Below are positions 25,907-34,703 of a DNA stretch of 64,000 bases, piece by piece. The notes beneath the pieces are model-generated. The model was not told the origin of the DNA and did not search any database. It saw nothing but the letters and a program-made list of their open reading frames with translations. Each line of letters begins with the position of its first letter. Within the stretch, counting starts at the first letter, position 1. The DNA lies in contig NZ_BCNQ01000012.1 in NCBI RefSeq assembly GCF_001515525.1, positions 1 through 64,000 of the forward strand. Direction: 5' to 3'. The DNA comes from Piscicoccus intestinalis NBRC 104926. Lineage in GTDB: Bacteria; Actinomycetota; Actinomycetes; Actinomycetales; Dermatophilaceae. Position numbers and translations under genes: made by a program.

Positions 25907-26602
25907 TCACAGCGAGGCGCACTGGCCTTCCTTGTTGCCGTTGACGCGGTTGCCCGAGCCGCTCGGAGCCGGTGTGTTGCCCTCGCACTGCAGGTTGCCG
26001 TCGATGGTGTTGCCGGTGAAACGCTGAGCGCCGGTGTTGCGCTCGGCCTGGAGATCGCCGTCGATGCGCACGCGCTCGACGGTCGCGGCGTCGCCGGCCT
26101 CGAGTTGGATGTTGCCGTCGACCTGCCCGCCGGAGACGGTGACGGCGGCGTGCCCCTGCCCCTGCACGTCGCCGTCGATGCGGGCGTCGACGAGGCGCAC
26201 GGTGCCACCGGAGGCCACCTTGACGTCGCCGTCGACGCGGGTGCCCTCGAGCACGCACGTGGCGCCGGACGCGACCGTGATGTCGCGGGTGATGGTCAGC
26301 GCGCCGACGGTGCTCGCGCAGGCTCCCCCGGCGAACTCGGTGTCGGTCGGCTGGTCGGTCGGCTGGGCGGTCGGGTCGGTGGCGGTGCCCGGTTGCTGGG
26401 TGGCGTCTCCCGGCGGCGGAGCCTGGTCGGTCGCGCCGGTGGCTTCCGGCGTCGGCGTCGGGGAGGCGGGGTTCGGCGGGGCGGGCGCTTCAGGCGCGGC
26501 GGGCTGCTCCGCCCCGTTGCCGCAGCCGGCGATCGCGAGCCCGATCGCGAGGGTGGCGGTCAGCGGGAGGGACCTGGCGAAACGGACAGATCGTGTCATC
26601 AT
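25907..26602 (-). CDS. Secreted lipoprotein with beta-helix-like repeats
   Basis: About 231 residues. A signal peptide ends in the lipobox LAIAGC (Cys27), so the protein is lipid-anchored outside the cell. Residues 30-90 are a Pro/Thr/Ala/Gln-rich linker. From about 100 onwards, a turn of form [IV]DG[DN] recurs at residues 123, 142, 161, 180, 200 and 220, a period of 19-20 that is typical of a small right-handed beta-helix. There are Cys pairs (94, 116, 206, 228). Start ATG at 26602 follows TACCGT by 6 nt (leaderless type). Function unknown; perhaps a surface scaffold. Confidence 0.78.
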   Translation of the reverse strand: MMTRSVRFARSLPLTATLAIGLAIAGCGNGAEQPAAPEAPAPPNPASPTPTPEATGATDQAPPPGDATQQPGTATDPTAQPTDQPTDTEFAGGACASTVGALTITRDITVASGATCVLEGTRVDGDVKVASGGTVRLVDARIDGDVQGQGHAAVTVSGGQVDGNIQLEAGDAATVERVRIDGDLQAERNTGAQRFTGNTIDGNLQCEGNTPAPSGSGNRVNGNKEGQCASL

Positions 26603-26807
26603 GTCTCGACGGTAGGGCGCCGCGGGAGGGTCTGCGAGCCGCACATGTCGTCGTGCAATCTCGGGCGGCTTCGGCCCGATTCGCTGGTCGGGATGTCATG
26701 CTCGGCCGATAGGTGCGCATCACAGATCGGTCACCCGCTATTGCCGGGGCGGTCGGCCTGGGGGCAAGCTTGCGATTCACCTCTGGTGCACGGCGAAGGA
26801 GGCGGTC

Positions 26808-27359
26808 ATGAGTGAAGATGCACGTCACAGCGAGGAATCCGCGGGGCAGGACGTCGAGATCGCGCCGCTGGAATCGCGCGGAACGCTGTGTGGCTTTCTG
26901 CTGCTGGGCCGGTGGCCGGAGAACACCGTCGAGTGGGCGAAGTTCCTCGTGCTCGCCGTGCGGATGGCGGCCGTGCCCGGGTTGCTGCCGACGAGCACGG
27001 TGTACGCGGTGCACGACGAGCTGACCGACCGGCCGCATCCCAAGGCGGTCGGCATCATCACCGCCGCCGGCCAGGTCGTCGGCAAAGACGCGCTGAAGCC
27101 GGGCGCGCTCGCGGCGCCGCGGCCGCACGGTCTCGTCGTGCTGCACCCGCCGTCGCACACGATCCCGTCGGACCCGGGGTTCGACACCGCCTCCGGGTGC
27201 GTGTTCCTGCCGGGCCTGCCGCACCTGGGCCTGGACCACCGGGCGGCGTGGGCGCAGGCCGCCGTCGACGGCACCGTCACCCAGCTCGTCAGCCGCGGCC
27301 GCATCGACCCCCTCACCGACGCCGACACCGCCGCCCTCTCCGCCTTCATCGCCGCCTGA
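26808..27359 (+). CDS. Hypothetical protein
   Basis: Soluble 183-residue protein with a good ribosome-binding site (GGAGG before ATG at 26808). The sequence is proteobalanced and codon use looks genuine: RGTLCGFLLLGRWPENTVEWAKFLVLAVRMAAVPGLLP, and later GLVVLHPPSHTIPSDPGFDTASGCVFLPGLPHLG. I recognise no family and see no membrane helix or catalytic motif. It is followed by the family C element and then a mycothiol-type gene. Confidence 0.7.
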   Translation: MSEDARHSEESAGQDVEIAPLESRGTLCGFLLLGRWPENTVEWAKFLVLAVRMAAVPGLLPTSTVYAVHDELTDRPHPKAVGIITAAGQVVGKDALKPGALAAPRPHGLVVLHPPSHTIPSDPGFDTASGCVFLPGLPHLGLDHRAAWAQAAVDGTVTQLVSRGRIDPLTDADTAALSAFIAA

Positions 27360-27426
27360 CAACCTCCCGAACGACCCGCGAACGACCCCGCCAACGTCCC
27401 CGAACACACCCGCCAACGTCCCTGAA

Positions 27427-27486
27427 AACTGCGTGTCGTGGTGAGAACTGCTGTTCGTGTCGCAGTCCTGACCGCGACACGCAGTT
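27427..27486. repeat. Family C nested-hairpin element, copy 2 (60 bp)
   Basis: AACTGCGTGTCGTGGT at 27427-27442 pairs with ACCGCGACACGCAGTT at 27471-27486 (one G-T pair). Same total length and outer arms as the copy at 16213-16272; the 28-bp interior has diverged. It is followed by GCGAGGGGTCG as in copy 1. It sits 38 bp before the next gene's start. Confidence 0.8.
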
Positions 27487-27524
27487 TCGAGCGAGGGGTC
27501 GAGGGCCCCGCCTACGGTGGGGGC

Positions 27525-28085
27525 ATGAGCGACACAACGACCCTTTTCGCCGAGGGCCTCGACCTGGTGAGCGAGCAGGTGGAGGCGACCACCGACTGGC
27601 GGGCCGCCTCTCCGTGTGAGCTGTGGACCGCCCTCGACGTGCTGGCCCACGTGACCGGCACCGTGCAGAAGGCGCTGACGGCCATGGGAGGCGGTGACTA
27701 CGCCGGCACGCCCGCCGACGCCGCGGGCGACGGCGGCGAGGCCGAGACCGTGGCCCGCTGGCACGACACCGCCGCCCGCGCCGCGGACGCGATCATCAGC
27801 GCCGACCCCAGCCAGGTGGTGTCCTCGCCGCGCGGCGAGCTGCCGTTGCCGCAGGCCCTCGCGCTGCCCATCGCCGACCTCGCCGTGCACGCCTGGGATC
27901 TGGCCGCCTCCAGCGGACGCGCCCTCGATCTGCCCGACGAGCTGCTCGCCCACGTCGAGAACCTCGTGCGCAGCATCCCCGAGGAGCAGCTGCGGTCAGG
28001 GCCGTTCGGGCCCGCCGTCGAGCCGCCGCCCGGCGCGAGCGAGACCGACCGGCTCATGGCCTACCTCGGGCGCACCCGGGCCTGA
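27525..28085 (+). CDS. TIGR03086-type mycothiol/DinB-fold metal-binding protein
   Basis: 186 residues of the DinB/maleylpyruvate isomerase helical bundle. Metal ligands are His42 in LDVLAHVTGTV and His122 with Asp125 in DLAVHAWDLA, the family's pattern. Such actinobacterial proteins are thought to use mycothiol or bacillithiol in isomerase or transferase reactions, but the substrate here is unknown. ATG at 27525 is preceded by TACGGT 6 nt upstream, suggesting a leaderless transcript. The longer frame would run through the family C repeat and is rejected. Confidence 0.87.
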   Translation: MSDTTTLFAEGLDLVSEQVEATTDWRAASPCELWTALDVLAHVTGTVQKALTAMGGGDYAGTPADAAGDGGEAETVARWHDTAARAADAIISADPSQVVSSPRGELPLPQALALPIADLAVHAWDLAASSGRALDLPDELLAHVENLVRSIPEEQLRSGPFGPAVEPPPGASETDRLMAYLGRTRA

Positions 28086-28138
28086 GCGCCGAGCACGTCG
28101 AGTGCCGGGCCGGCGCCCGGCCGCCCTGAAGAAGGCCG

Positions 28139-29023
28139 CTAGCGAGCGGCCCGCAGCCCCGCCCGGGCGGCGCGGTGCACGGCCTCCCCGAGCCGGGTGG
28201 TGCGGGCCGAGCCGAGGCGCCAGCTCTGCCAGGCCAGGTGCACGTCGAGGTGCTCGCGCGCGCCGCCGAGGCGGGTGAGGGCGCCCGTGGCCAGGGCGTC
28301 GCCGAGCTGCGCCTCCGGCAGCAGCGCCCAGCCCAGCCCGCGGCGCACCGCGAACGCGAACGCCTGCGACGACGGGATGCGGTGCTCCGTGTGCGCCGCG
28401 GCCACGCCGTGCCGGGCGAGCAGCCGGTGCTGCAGGTCGTCGCGGTCGCTGAAGCGCACCATCGGTAGCGCAGCCCAGTCGGGGTCGCCCGCCCGCTGCC
28501 CGTGCCGGTCGAGCAGTTCCGGTGTGCACACCGGCAGGTAGCGCATGACCCCGAGCGGCTCGACCGTGCAGCCGGGCACCGGCGCGGGATCGGAGGTCAC
28601 CGCGCCCACCGTCTCCCCGGTGCGCAGGTGCGCGGTGCCGTGGTCCTCGACCTCGATGAGCAGCTCGAGCATGCAGTCGTCCCACGTCGCCGCCTCCGCG
28701 AGCACGGCGGCGAACCACGTGGCGAGCGAGTCGGCGTTGACGACCACCGGCAGCCGGCGCCGGCCCGCGCCGTCGGGGTCGAGCTGGGCCGACGCGTCGG
28801 CCGCCAGCTCGGCGACCTGCCGCGCCAGCCGCAGCAACACCTCCCCGTCGGGCGTCGCCACGCACGGGCTGGTGCGCACGACGAGCACCCGCGACCACGC
28901 CCGCTCGAGGGCCTTGACCCGCTGGCTCACCGCCGACGGCGTGATGCGCAGCTCCCGCGCCGCCGCCTCGAAGGAGCCGGTGTCGACGACCGCCACGAGC
29001 GCCGCCAGCTGATCCGGATGCAT
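28139..29023 (-). CDS. lysG: LysR-family regulator of the ArgP/LysG group
   Basis: 294 residues. The N-terminal winged helix is clear (MHPDQLAALVAVVDTGSFEAAARELRITPSAVSQRVKALE), followed by the effector domain. ArgP/LysG proteins sense lysine, arginine or histidine and activate the divergent exporter lysE, exactly the arrangement here. TAGAAT lies 6 nt before ATG at 29023, so it is probably transcribed without a leader. The 70-bp spacer shared with lysE contains repeated ATTC/GAAT half-sites. Confidence 0.93.
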   Translation of the reverse strand: MHPDQLAALVAVVDTGSFEAAARELRITPSAVSQRVKALERAWSRVLVVRTSPCVATPDGEVLLRLARQVAELAADASAQLDPDGAGRRRLPVVVNADSLATWFAAVLAEAATWDDCMLELLIEVEDHGTAHLRTGETVGAVTSDPAPVPGCTVEPLGVMRYLPVCTPELLDRHGQRAGDPDWAALPMVRFSDRDDLQHRLLARHGVAAAHTEHRIPSSQAFAFAVRRGLGWALLPEAQLGDALATGALTRLGGAREHLDVHLAWQSWRLGSARTTRLGEAVHRAARAGLRAAR

Positions 29024-29029
29024 GAAGAG

Positions 29030-29086
29030 ATTCTAACGAATCCCAAGAATCATTCGCTGGCCTTCACAGCATGGCGGGCCTAGCGT
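29030..29086. promoter_or_regulatory. lysG-lysE divergent promoter region with LysG half-sites
   Basis: ATTC and GAAT half-sites lie at 29030-29033, 29038-29041, 29047-29050 and 29052-29055, including ATTCTAACGAAT. The -10 of lysG is TAGAAT (reverse strand) and that of lysE is TAGCGT at 29081-29086. This is consistent with LysG binding between the two start points. Confidence 0.5.
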
Positions 29087-29093
29087 CGAAGCC

Positions 29094-29705
29094 GTGCTCA
29101 CCTCGGTCCTGCCTACGGCCGCCGCCGGATTCGCCACCGGCGGCTCGCTGATCCTCGCCATCGGCGCCCAGAACGCCTACGTGCTGCGGCAGGGGCTGCG
29201 CCGGGAGTTCATCGGCCTCGTCATCGCGATCTGCGCGATCAGCGACGCGATCCTCGTCAGCGTCGGGGTCGCCGGCATCGGCGCCATCAGCACCCTGCAC
29301 CCGGCCGCGCTGACCGGCCTGCGCTACGCCGGCGCGCTCTACCTCGCCTGGTTCGGGGTGCGCAGCCTGCTCTCGGCGCGCCGCTCCAGCGGCCTGCACG
29401 CCGGGGAGACGGTGGCCGCCGGCTCCGTCGTCGCGACGACGCTCGCGCTGACCTGGTTCAACCCGCACGTCTACCTCGACACCGTGCTGATGCTCGGCAG
29501 CATCGCAAATCAGCACGGCCCGCAGGAGCGCTGGTGGTTCGGCGGCGGCGCGATGGTCGCGAGCCTCGTGTGGTTCACCGCCCTCGGTCTCGGCGCCCGG
29601 GCCCTCGCGCCGCGCCTGGCGCACCCGCGCACCTGGCAGATCATCGACGTCGTCGTCGGCGTGACGATGCTGACGATCGCCGCGCTGCTGGCGCTCGGCG
29701 GCTGA
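29094..29705 (+). CDS. lysE: Amino-acid exporter LysE/ArgO
   Basis: 203 residues with six hydrophobic helices. GSLILAIGAQNAYVLRQGLRREF is the family's N-terminal signature (GxQNxxVxxQG), and ALTWFNPHVYLDTVLMLGS its central N-P-H motif. It exports L-lysine and/or L-arginine. The GTG start at 29094 lies 7 nt after TAGCGT, so the mRNA is probably leaderless. Partner of the divergent lysG. Confidence 0.94.
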   Translation: MLTSVLPTAAAGFATGGSLILAIGAQNAYVLRQGLRREFIGLVIAICAISDAILVSVGVAGIGAISTLHPAALTGLRYAGALYLAWFGVRSLLSARRSSGLHAGETVAAGSVVATTLALTWFNPHVYLDTVLMLGSIANQHGPQERWWFGGGAMVASLVWFTALGLGARALAPRLAHPRTWQIIDVVVGVTMLTIAALLALGG

Positions 29706-29793
29706 GCGCCGGGGGCCGCTGAGCCTTGATGCCCCGAGATCCGGGAGCGCGGGAGCCCCGAGAGCCCCGGCGCCGACCGCCTAGGGTGGGCCC

Positions 29794-30678
29794 ATGGCGA
29801 CGATGCCCGACCTCATCCGGCTCTGGGACGACACGGCCACCGCGACGCTGGCGGTCGCCCGCGGCCTGGGCGACGACGACTGGAGCCGCCCGACCGCCCT
29901 GCCCGGCTGGACCGTGCGCGACCTCGTGGCCCACCTCGCCCACCTGGAGAGCGAGGCCGCCGTCCTCCCCCAGCCCGCGGGCGGCACCGTCGAGGTCAGC
30001 CCTTCGCGGCGCAACGGGCCGATGCCCACCGAGGTCACGCACGCCGGGGTCACCGCCCGCCGTGACGCCAGCCCGGCCGCCCTGCTCGAGGAGTTCGCGG
30101 CCGCCTGCGCCGCCCGCCCCGACGCGCTCGCCGACCTCGACCTTTCCGACCCGAAGGCCACCGCCCCCGGCCTGGCCGGCGCCCTCGACTGGGACCTGCG
30201 CACCTGGCTGACGAACCGGCCCATCGACCTGTGGATGCACGCGCAAGACCTGCGCCGGGCCGTCGGAGCCGGTGTCGAGACCGAGTCGGCCGGCGCCGCG
30301 CACGTCGCCGGCGTGTTCGCCCGGGCGTTCCCGATCGCGTTGCGGCGGCTGCCGCCGGGCACCACCGTCGTCCTACGCGTCGACGGACCGCAGGGCCGCG
30401 TGCTCGCCGCGCGCGTCGGCGACGACGGCCGGGCCGCCCCCGTCGAGCCGCCCGAGCCCGGCTCCCGCCAGGCGTCCGACGGCGCCACCGAGCCCGACAC
30501 CGAGCAATCCGAAGCCCACTCCCCCGTGGTCACGCTCGCGACCGACGACGTGACCTGGCTGCTGCTCGCCTCCGGACGGCTCGCCCCGCAGCACGCGGAC
30601 GTGCGCGTCGAGCCCGACTCCGGGCCGGCCCGGGAGACAGCCGATCGGGTGCTGCGGCAGCTCAACGTCGTGCCGTAA
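29794..30678 (+). CDS. Maleylpyruvate isomerase family mycothiol-dependent enzyme
   Basis: 294 residues. The N-terminal DinB-fold domain has the metal ligands DLVAHLAHLE (His47 region) and IDLWMHAQDLRRA (His149, Asp152 region), and the C-terminal SCP2-like domain is split by an acidic/polar insert rich in Glu and Ser (about residues 215-245). The family includes mycothiol-dependent maleylpyruvate isomerase; the true substrate is unknown. TAGGGT lies 6 nt before ATG at 29794, giving a leaderless start. Convergent with the PBP gene. Confidence 0.85.
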   Translation: MATMPDLIRLWDDTATATLAVARGLGDDDWSRPTALPGWTVRDLVAHLAHLESEAAVLPQPAGGTVEVSPSRRNGPMPTEVTHAGVTARRDASPAALLEEFAAACAARPDALADLDLSDPKATAPGLAGALDWDLRTWLTNRPIDLWMHAQDLRRAVGAGVETESAGAAHVAGVFARAFPIALRRLPPGTTVVLRVDGPQGRVLAARVGDDGRAAPVEPPEPGSRQASDGATEPDTEQSEAHSPVVTLATDDVTWLLLASGRLAPQHADVRVEPDSGPARETADRVLRQLNVVP

Positions 30679-30741
30679 CCCGCGCCGAGACCGCCGCCGA
30701 GCCAGCGAACCCGGCCAACCGCGGCCGACCCCAGCGAGCCG

Positions 30742-32544
30742 CTACCGCGCGACGCCGCGCAGGAACCGCTCGAGCAGCGGTCCGGCGGTGCCGGAACCGC
30801 TCTTCCCGTCCTCGACGAAGACGGAGACGGCGAGGTCGCCCTGCACGCCGATCATCCACGCGCGGGTGCGCGGCGGGTCCTCGGTGCCGTACTCGGCGGT
30901 GCCGGTCTTGGCGAGCACCGGCTCCCCGGGCACGTCGCGCAGGAACGACGCGGTGCCGCCCGCGACGACGCCGCGCATGATCGAGGCCAGTTCCGGCCCG
31001 CTCGGCACCGGCGGTCCCGACGGGGTCGGTGACGGAGACGGCGAGGGCGACCCGGTCGCGGTCGCTCCGGGGCTGACCGTCGGCGCCGGCCCCTCGGCCT
31101 CCTCCGCCTCCTCGGCAGGCAGCATGAGCACCGGCGTCACCGTGTGCATCGCGCCGACCGAGGCTGCGACGGTGGCCATGCCCAGCGGGGAGGCGAGCAC
31201 GTGGCCCTGGCCGATGAGACCGGCTCCGTGCTGGGTGGAGTTGACGTCGGTCGGGAACTGACCGAGGTAGGCGAGCGTCCCCAGCGACGGCTCGGCGAGC
31301 AGGCCGAGCGCGGTGGCGGCGGCGGTCATCGCCTGCGGGGTCGCGACGTCGGCGGCGTTGATGAGCGCGGTGTTGCACGACTCGGCGATGGCGGTGCGCA
31401 GCGGGATCGTGCCGAGCCGGTACGGCGGGTAGTCGCTGTAGTTGCGAAACGGCCACCCGCCGGCGGTCGCCGTCGGGGTGCAGTGCACCGGGGAGTCGGG
31501 CGTCATGCCGCTGGCGAGCAGCGCCTCGGCGGTGACCATCTTGAACGTCGAGCCGGGCGAGTACTGCCCCAGCGTCGCCGTCGAATAGCCCTGGCTGCCG
31601 GGGCCGCTCGCCGCCGCGAGCACGTGCCCGTCGCTGGGGCGGATCGCGACGATCGCCGACGCCGGCCCCACCGCGGCGAGCACCCGCTCGGCAACCTCCT
31701 GCACGCGCCGGTCGAGACTGACCCGCACATCGGTGCCGTCGACGGGGTCGACGCGGTGCAACTCGCGCGCCGAGGTGTGGCTGCCGGCGCCGCCGTCACC
31801 GGCCCCGCCGGTGGCTCCGTCGCCGTCGTCGACGGCACGCACGGCGTAGCCGACCGCGCCCGACAGCGTCGCGTCCTGCGCGGCCTGCAACCCGGACAGG
31901 CCGGTCGTGTCGCCCTCGTGCACCCGGCCGCCGGAGGCGTCGGCCACCTTCTTGGTCGCGGGGCCGACCCTGCCGAGCAGCGGCCGGGCCAGCGGCTCCT
32001 GCGGGTCGAAGACCTCGTCCCCGACGCCGAGCACGCGACCGCGCTGGCCCTGCAGGCGCTCGGCGCTCAACCGCTCGGTCGCGCCCAATCCCGGAGCCAG
32101 CACGGCCGGGTCCCACGCGAGCCGCCAGCCGTCGTCGGTCCAGTCGAGGTGGGCGGTGGTGCGGTAGGTCCACGGCGGCTTGTCGGCCTGCACCCGCCAC
32201 GTGTGCCGCAGCCCGATCTGGGCGACGTCGCCGCCGTTCGTGAGGTCGACGCCGTCGGCGGCCACCTCGTGCGGGATCGACCCCATGCCCGCCAGCACGC
32301 GCGACAGGTCGTCGGGCGGCTCGACGACACCGGCTCCGGCACCGTCGGGGACCCGTCCCGCGGTCAGCGCCGCGGCCACCGCCTGCGCGTCGGCCCGGGC
32401 CTGGGACACCCGCTCGGCGAACCGGCCCGACACCCACCAGCCGCCCGCGGCGATGGCCACCGCCAGCGCGATGCCGAGGATGCCCGCCCAGACCTTGTTC
32501 ACGGGGTCAATCTTGACGGATGGCCGCCGCCCACTCGTCGGCAC
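30742..32544 (-). CDS. Class B penicillin-binding protein with MecA-type N-terminal domain
   Basis: 600 residues. One N-terminal membrane helix (about 18-40), then an NTF2/MecA_N-like domain (about 45-155), a dimerisation/hinge region and a transpeptidase domain. The active-site motifs are intact: STFK with Ser332 and Lys335, SCN at 389-391, and KTG at 546-548. It cross-links peptidoglycan outside the membrane. A Pro/Ser/Thr insert (residues about 480-515) interrupts the transpeptidase domain before KTG, which is unusual. A Gly/Asp-rich loop is at 238-256. The GTG start at 32544 has GGAG upstream. Confidence 0.9.
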   Translation of the reverse strand: MPTSGRRPSVKIDPVNKVWAGILGIALAVAIAAGGWWVSGRFAERVSQARADAQAVAAALTAGRVPDGAGAGVVEPPDDLSRVLAGMGSIPHEVAADGVDLTNGGDVAQIGLRHTWRVQADKPPWTYRTTAHLDWTDDGWRLAWDPAVLAPGLGATERLSAERLQGQRGRVLGVGDEVFDPQEPLARPLLGRVGPATKKVADASGGRVHEGDTTGLSGLQAAQDATLSGAVGYAVRAVDDGDGATGGAGDGGAGSHTSARELHRVDPVDGTDVRVSLDRRVQEVAERVLAAVGPASAIVAIRPSDGHVLAAASGPGSQGYSTATLGQYSPGSTFKMVTAEALLASGMTPDSPVHCTPTATAGGWPFRNYSDYPPYRLGTIPLRTAIAESCNTALINAADVATPQAMTAAATALGLLAEPSLGTLAYLGQFPTDVNSTQHGAGLIGQGHVLASPLGMATVAASVGAMHTVTPVLMLPAEEAEEAEGPAPTVSPGATATGSPSPSPSPTPSGPPVPSGPELASIMRGVVAGGTASFLRDVPGEPVLAKTGTAEYGTEDPPRTRAWMIGVQGDLAVSVFVEDGKSGSGTAGPLLERFLRGVAR

Positions 32545-32632
32545 GCCGACTCCGGCGGCCCTGACCAGCGGGCCGGCGGCGCATTCGGCGCCGTGGCCGG
32601 GGCGGGGAGCCGACCCCGCCGCGAGCGACCCG

Positions 32633-33988
32633 CTACGCGACGAGCGCGACGGCGAGCACCATCGGCAGCGACACCATGGAGGCGATGATCGTCACCATCG
32701 TCAGGGTCTTCAGCGCCCCCTGGGTCGACAGGCCGAGCAGCGCCTTGAACATCCAGAAGAAGTTGCTGTTGACCTGCAGCGCGAACAGCGAACCCGAGGC
32801 GATCGCCAGGCCGATCGCGACCGGCGCGACGTCGATCGAGTGCAGCACGGGCGCGATGATGCCGCCCGCGGTGATCGCCGCCACCGACACCGACCCGATG
32901 GCCAGGTGCAGCACGGCGGCGATGAACCACGCGAGCAGGATGCTGATGATCAGCGGCGCGCCGGCGTCGGCGGAGAACAGGTCGGCGAGGGTCTTGTCGA
33001 GGCCGGTGGCCTCGATGACCGCGCCCAGCGAGCCACCGACTCCGGTGATGAGGAGGATCTCACCGGTCGTGTGGAAGCCCTCGGACATCGCCTCGCCGGT
33101 GCCCTCGGCTCCGATCGCGCGGCGCGCCATGACGTAGGCGCCGAGCAGACCGACGAACAGCGCGACGTTGGCGTTGCCGAGGAAGTCGATGAACGGGTTG
33201 GTGAACTCGAACAGTTCGGCGAAGGCGCCGAACCCGATCATGAGCAGCGGCACGACGATCGGCAGCATCGAGATCAGCAGCGACGGAGTGTGCCCCTCGT
33301 CGCCCGCCGCCGCGGCCTCGGCGGCCTTGGCCTCCTGCTCGAGCATCGCCTCGTCGGGCTCCTCGTCGACCTCGGGCTTCCAGTACCGCGTGCGCAGCAT
33401 CATCCGGAAGATGAACACCGTGAGCAGGGCCGCCACCGGGCCGATGACGATGCCGAACAGCAGCCACGTGCCGAGCGGGATGCCGAGCAGTCCGGCGATC
33501 GAGATCGCGGCCAGGCCGGGGATGACGAACACGTAGCCGCAGAAGATGCCGGTGCCCAGCGCGCCCGCCATGAGCGGCAGCCCGCGGTCGCCGATGTGCG
33601 GGGCGGTCGAGCGGGCCACCGGGGAGGCGAGCACCACCTGCACGTCGACGTAGATCGAGGGGAAGATCGTCGACATCGCCACGGCCATCGCGTACGGCAG
33701 CTTGCCCGCGGCCACCGCTTTCAGCAGCGCCCGCACCATCGCGCGGAACGCGCCGGTGGCGTAGAGGAGTGAGCCGATGAGCACTCCGAACCCGATGAGA
33801 AGACCGACTTTCGCCATGATCTCCCCGAAGCCCGCGGTGATCGCTTCGACCGTCTCCACGAAACCCACCCCGGAGGCGAGCCCCAGGTACAAACAGGCCG
33901 TGACCAGCGAGATCACGGGATCGACCTTGAAGCGGATGATGAGCAGAACAACCAGGACGATGGCGATAGCGGTGTGTAGTGCGACCAC
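32633..33988 (-). CDS. GntP family permease (gluconate/organic acid:H+ symporter)
   Basis: 451 residues with about 12-14 hydrophobic segments. Hallmarks are GFGVLIGSLLYATGAFRAMVRALL in the first half and VAAITAGGIIAPVLHSI...SGSLFALQVNSNFFWMFKALLGLS at the end. A charged loop with EEPDEAMLEQEAKAAEAAAAGDEGH lies mid-protein. GTG at 33988 has GGGGAG 7 nt upstream. GntP members take up gluconate and other sugar acids. No sugar-acid kinase adjoins; the DenD-like dehydrogenase is 17 kb away. Confidence 0.88.
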   Translation of the reverse strand: MVALHTAIAIVLVVLLIIRFKVDPVISLVTACLYLGLASGVGFVETVEAITAGFGEIMAKVGLLIGFGVLIGSLLYATGAFRAMVRALLKAVAAGKLPYAMAVAMSTIFPSIYVDVQVVLASPVARSTAPHIGDRGLPLMAGALGTGIFCGYVFVIPGLAAISIAGLLGIPLGTWLLFGIVIGPVAALLTVFIFRMMLRTRYWKPEVDEEPDEAMLEQEAKAAEAAAAGDEGHTPSLLISMLPIVVPLLMIGFGAFAELFEFTNPFIDFLGNANVALFVGLLGAYVMARRAIGAEGTGEAMSEGFHTTGEILLITGVGGSLGAVIEATGLDKTLADLFSADAGAPLIISILLAWFIAAVLHLAIGSVSVAAITAGGIIAPVLHSIDVAPVAIGLAIASGSLFALQVNSNFFWMFKALLGLSTQGALKTLTMVTIIASMVSLPMVLAVALVA

Positions 33989-34037
33989 GAGCAGACTCCC
34001 CTCACACGCGTGAGCGGGCCACCCGCTCCATCGAGGC

Positions 34038-34670
34038 ATGTCTGCGAAATGTAGCGCTCCTGAGCACTCATTCAGTGGGGTAATAGCCCAAGATGTATCT
34101 TCCTCATCCCTCGCGCCGGCCCGGCATCTGCCCGGGCAGAGTCGCCGCGCTTCTACCTACGCTGAGGCGAAGACCGCTCGCCTGCTCATCGTCCATCACT
34201 CCCCGTCGGCGTCGATGCGCGAGCTCACGGAGGCGGTGACCACCGGAGCCGGTGACGACCTCATCGAGGGCGTCGAGGTCGTCGTGCGGCCGGCGCTGGA
34301 GGCCGACGCCGACGACGTGCTCGCCGCCGACGCCGTGCTGCTGGGCACCCCCGCGAACTTCGGGTACATGTCCGGGGCGCTCAAGCACTTCTTCGACTCC
34401 ACGTTCCTGCGCATCGGCGGCGCTCTCGGCGACGACGGCGGCGCCGCCGATTCCGGCTCGGGCGGCTCTGCCAGGGCGACCCCGTACGGCCTGTACGTGC
34501 ACGGCCGGTACGACACGACGGGCGCGGTCCGCTCGGTGCAGACGATCGCGGGGGCGTTGCCGTGGCGGCAGGGGTTCGACGTGCTCGAGGTGCTCGGCGA
34601 CGTCACCGACTCCCACCGGGAGGCCGCCTATGAACTCGGCGGCACGCTCGCCGCGCTCGCGCTCGAGTAG
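34038..34670 (+). CDS. Flavodoxin-like NAD(P)H-dependent oxidoreductase
   Basis: 210 residues; the flavodoxin fold begins only near residue 45: RLLIVHHSPSASMRELTEAV (FMN loop) and LLGTPANFGYMSGALKHFFDSTF (typical active-site helix). The first about 44 residues show no homology; ATG at 34038 is simply the first start in frame, and no ATG/GTG/TTG lies nearer the domain. The start could be a non-canonical codon. Convergent with the ApbE gene; divergent from gntP. Confidence 0.72.
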   Translation: MSAKCSAPEHSFSGVIAQDVSSSSLAPARHLPGQSRRASTYAEAKTARLLIVHHSPSASMRELTEAVTTGAGDDLIEGVEVVVRPALEADADDVLAADAVLLGTPANFGYMSGALKHFFDSTFLRIGGALGDDGGAADSGSGGSARATPYGLYVHGRYDTTGAVRSVQTIAGALPWRQGFDVLEVLGDVTDSHREAAYELGGTLAALALE

Positions 34671-34703
34671 CCGGAGCAGCGGCCGGCCCGGCCGTCGGAG
34701 CCC

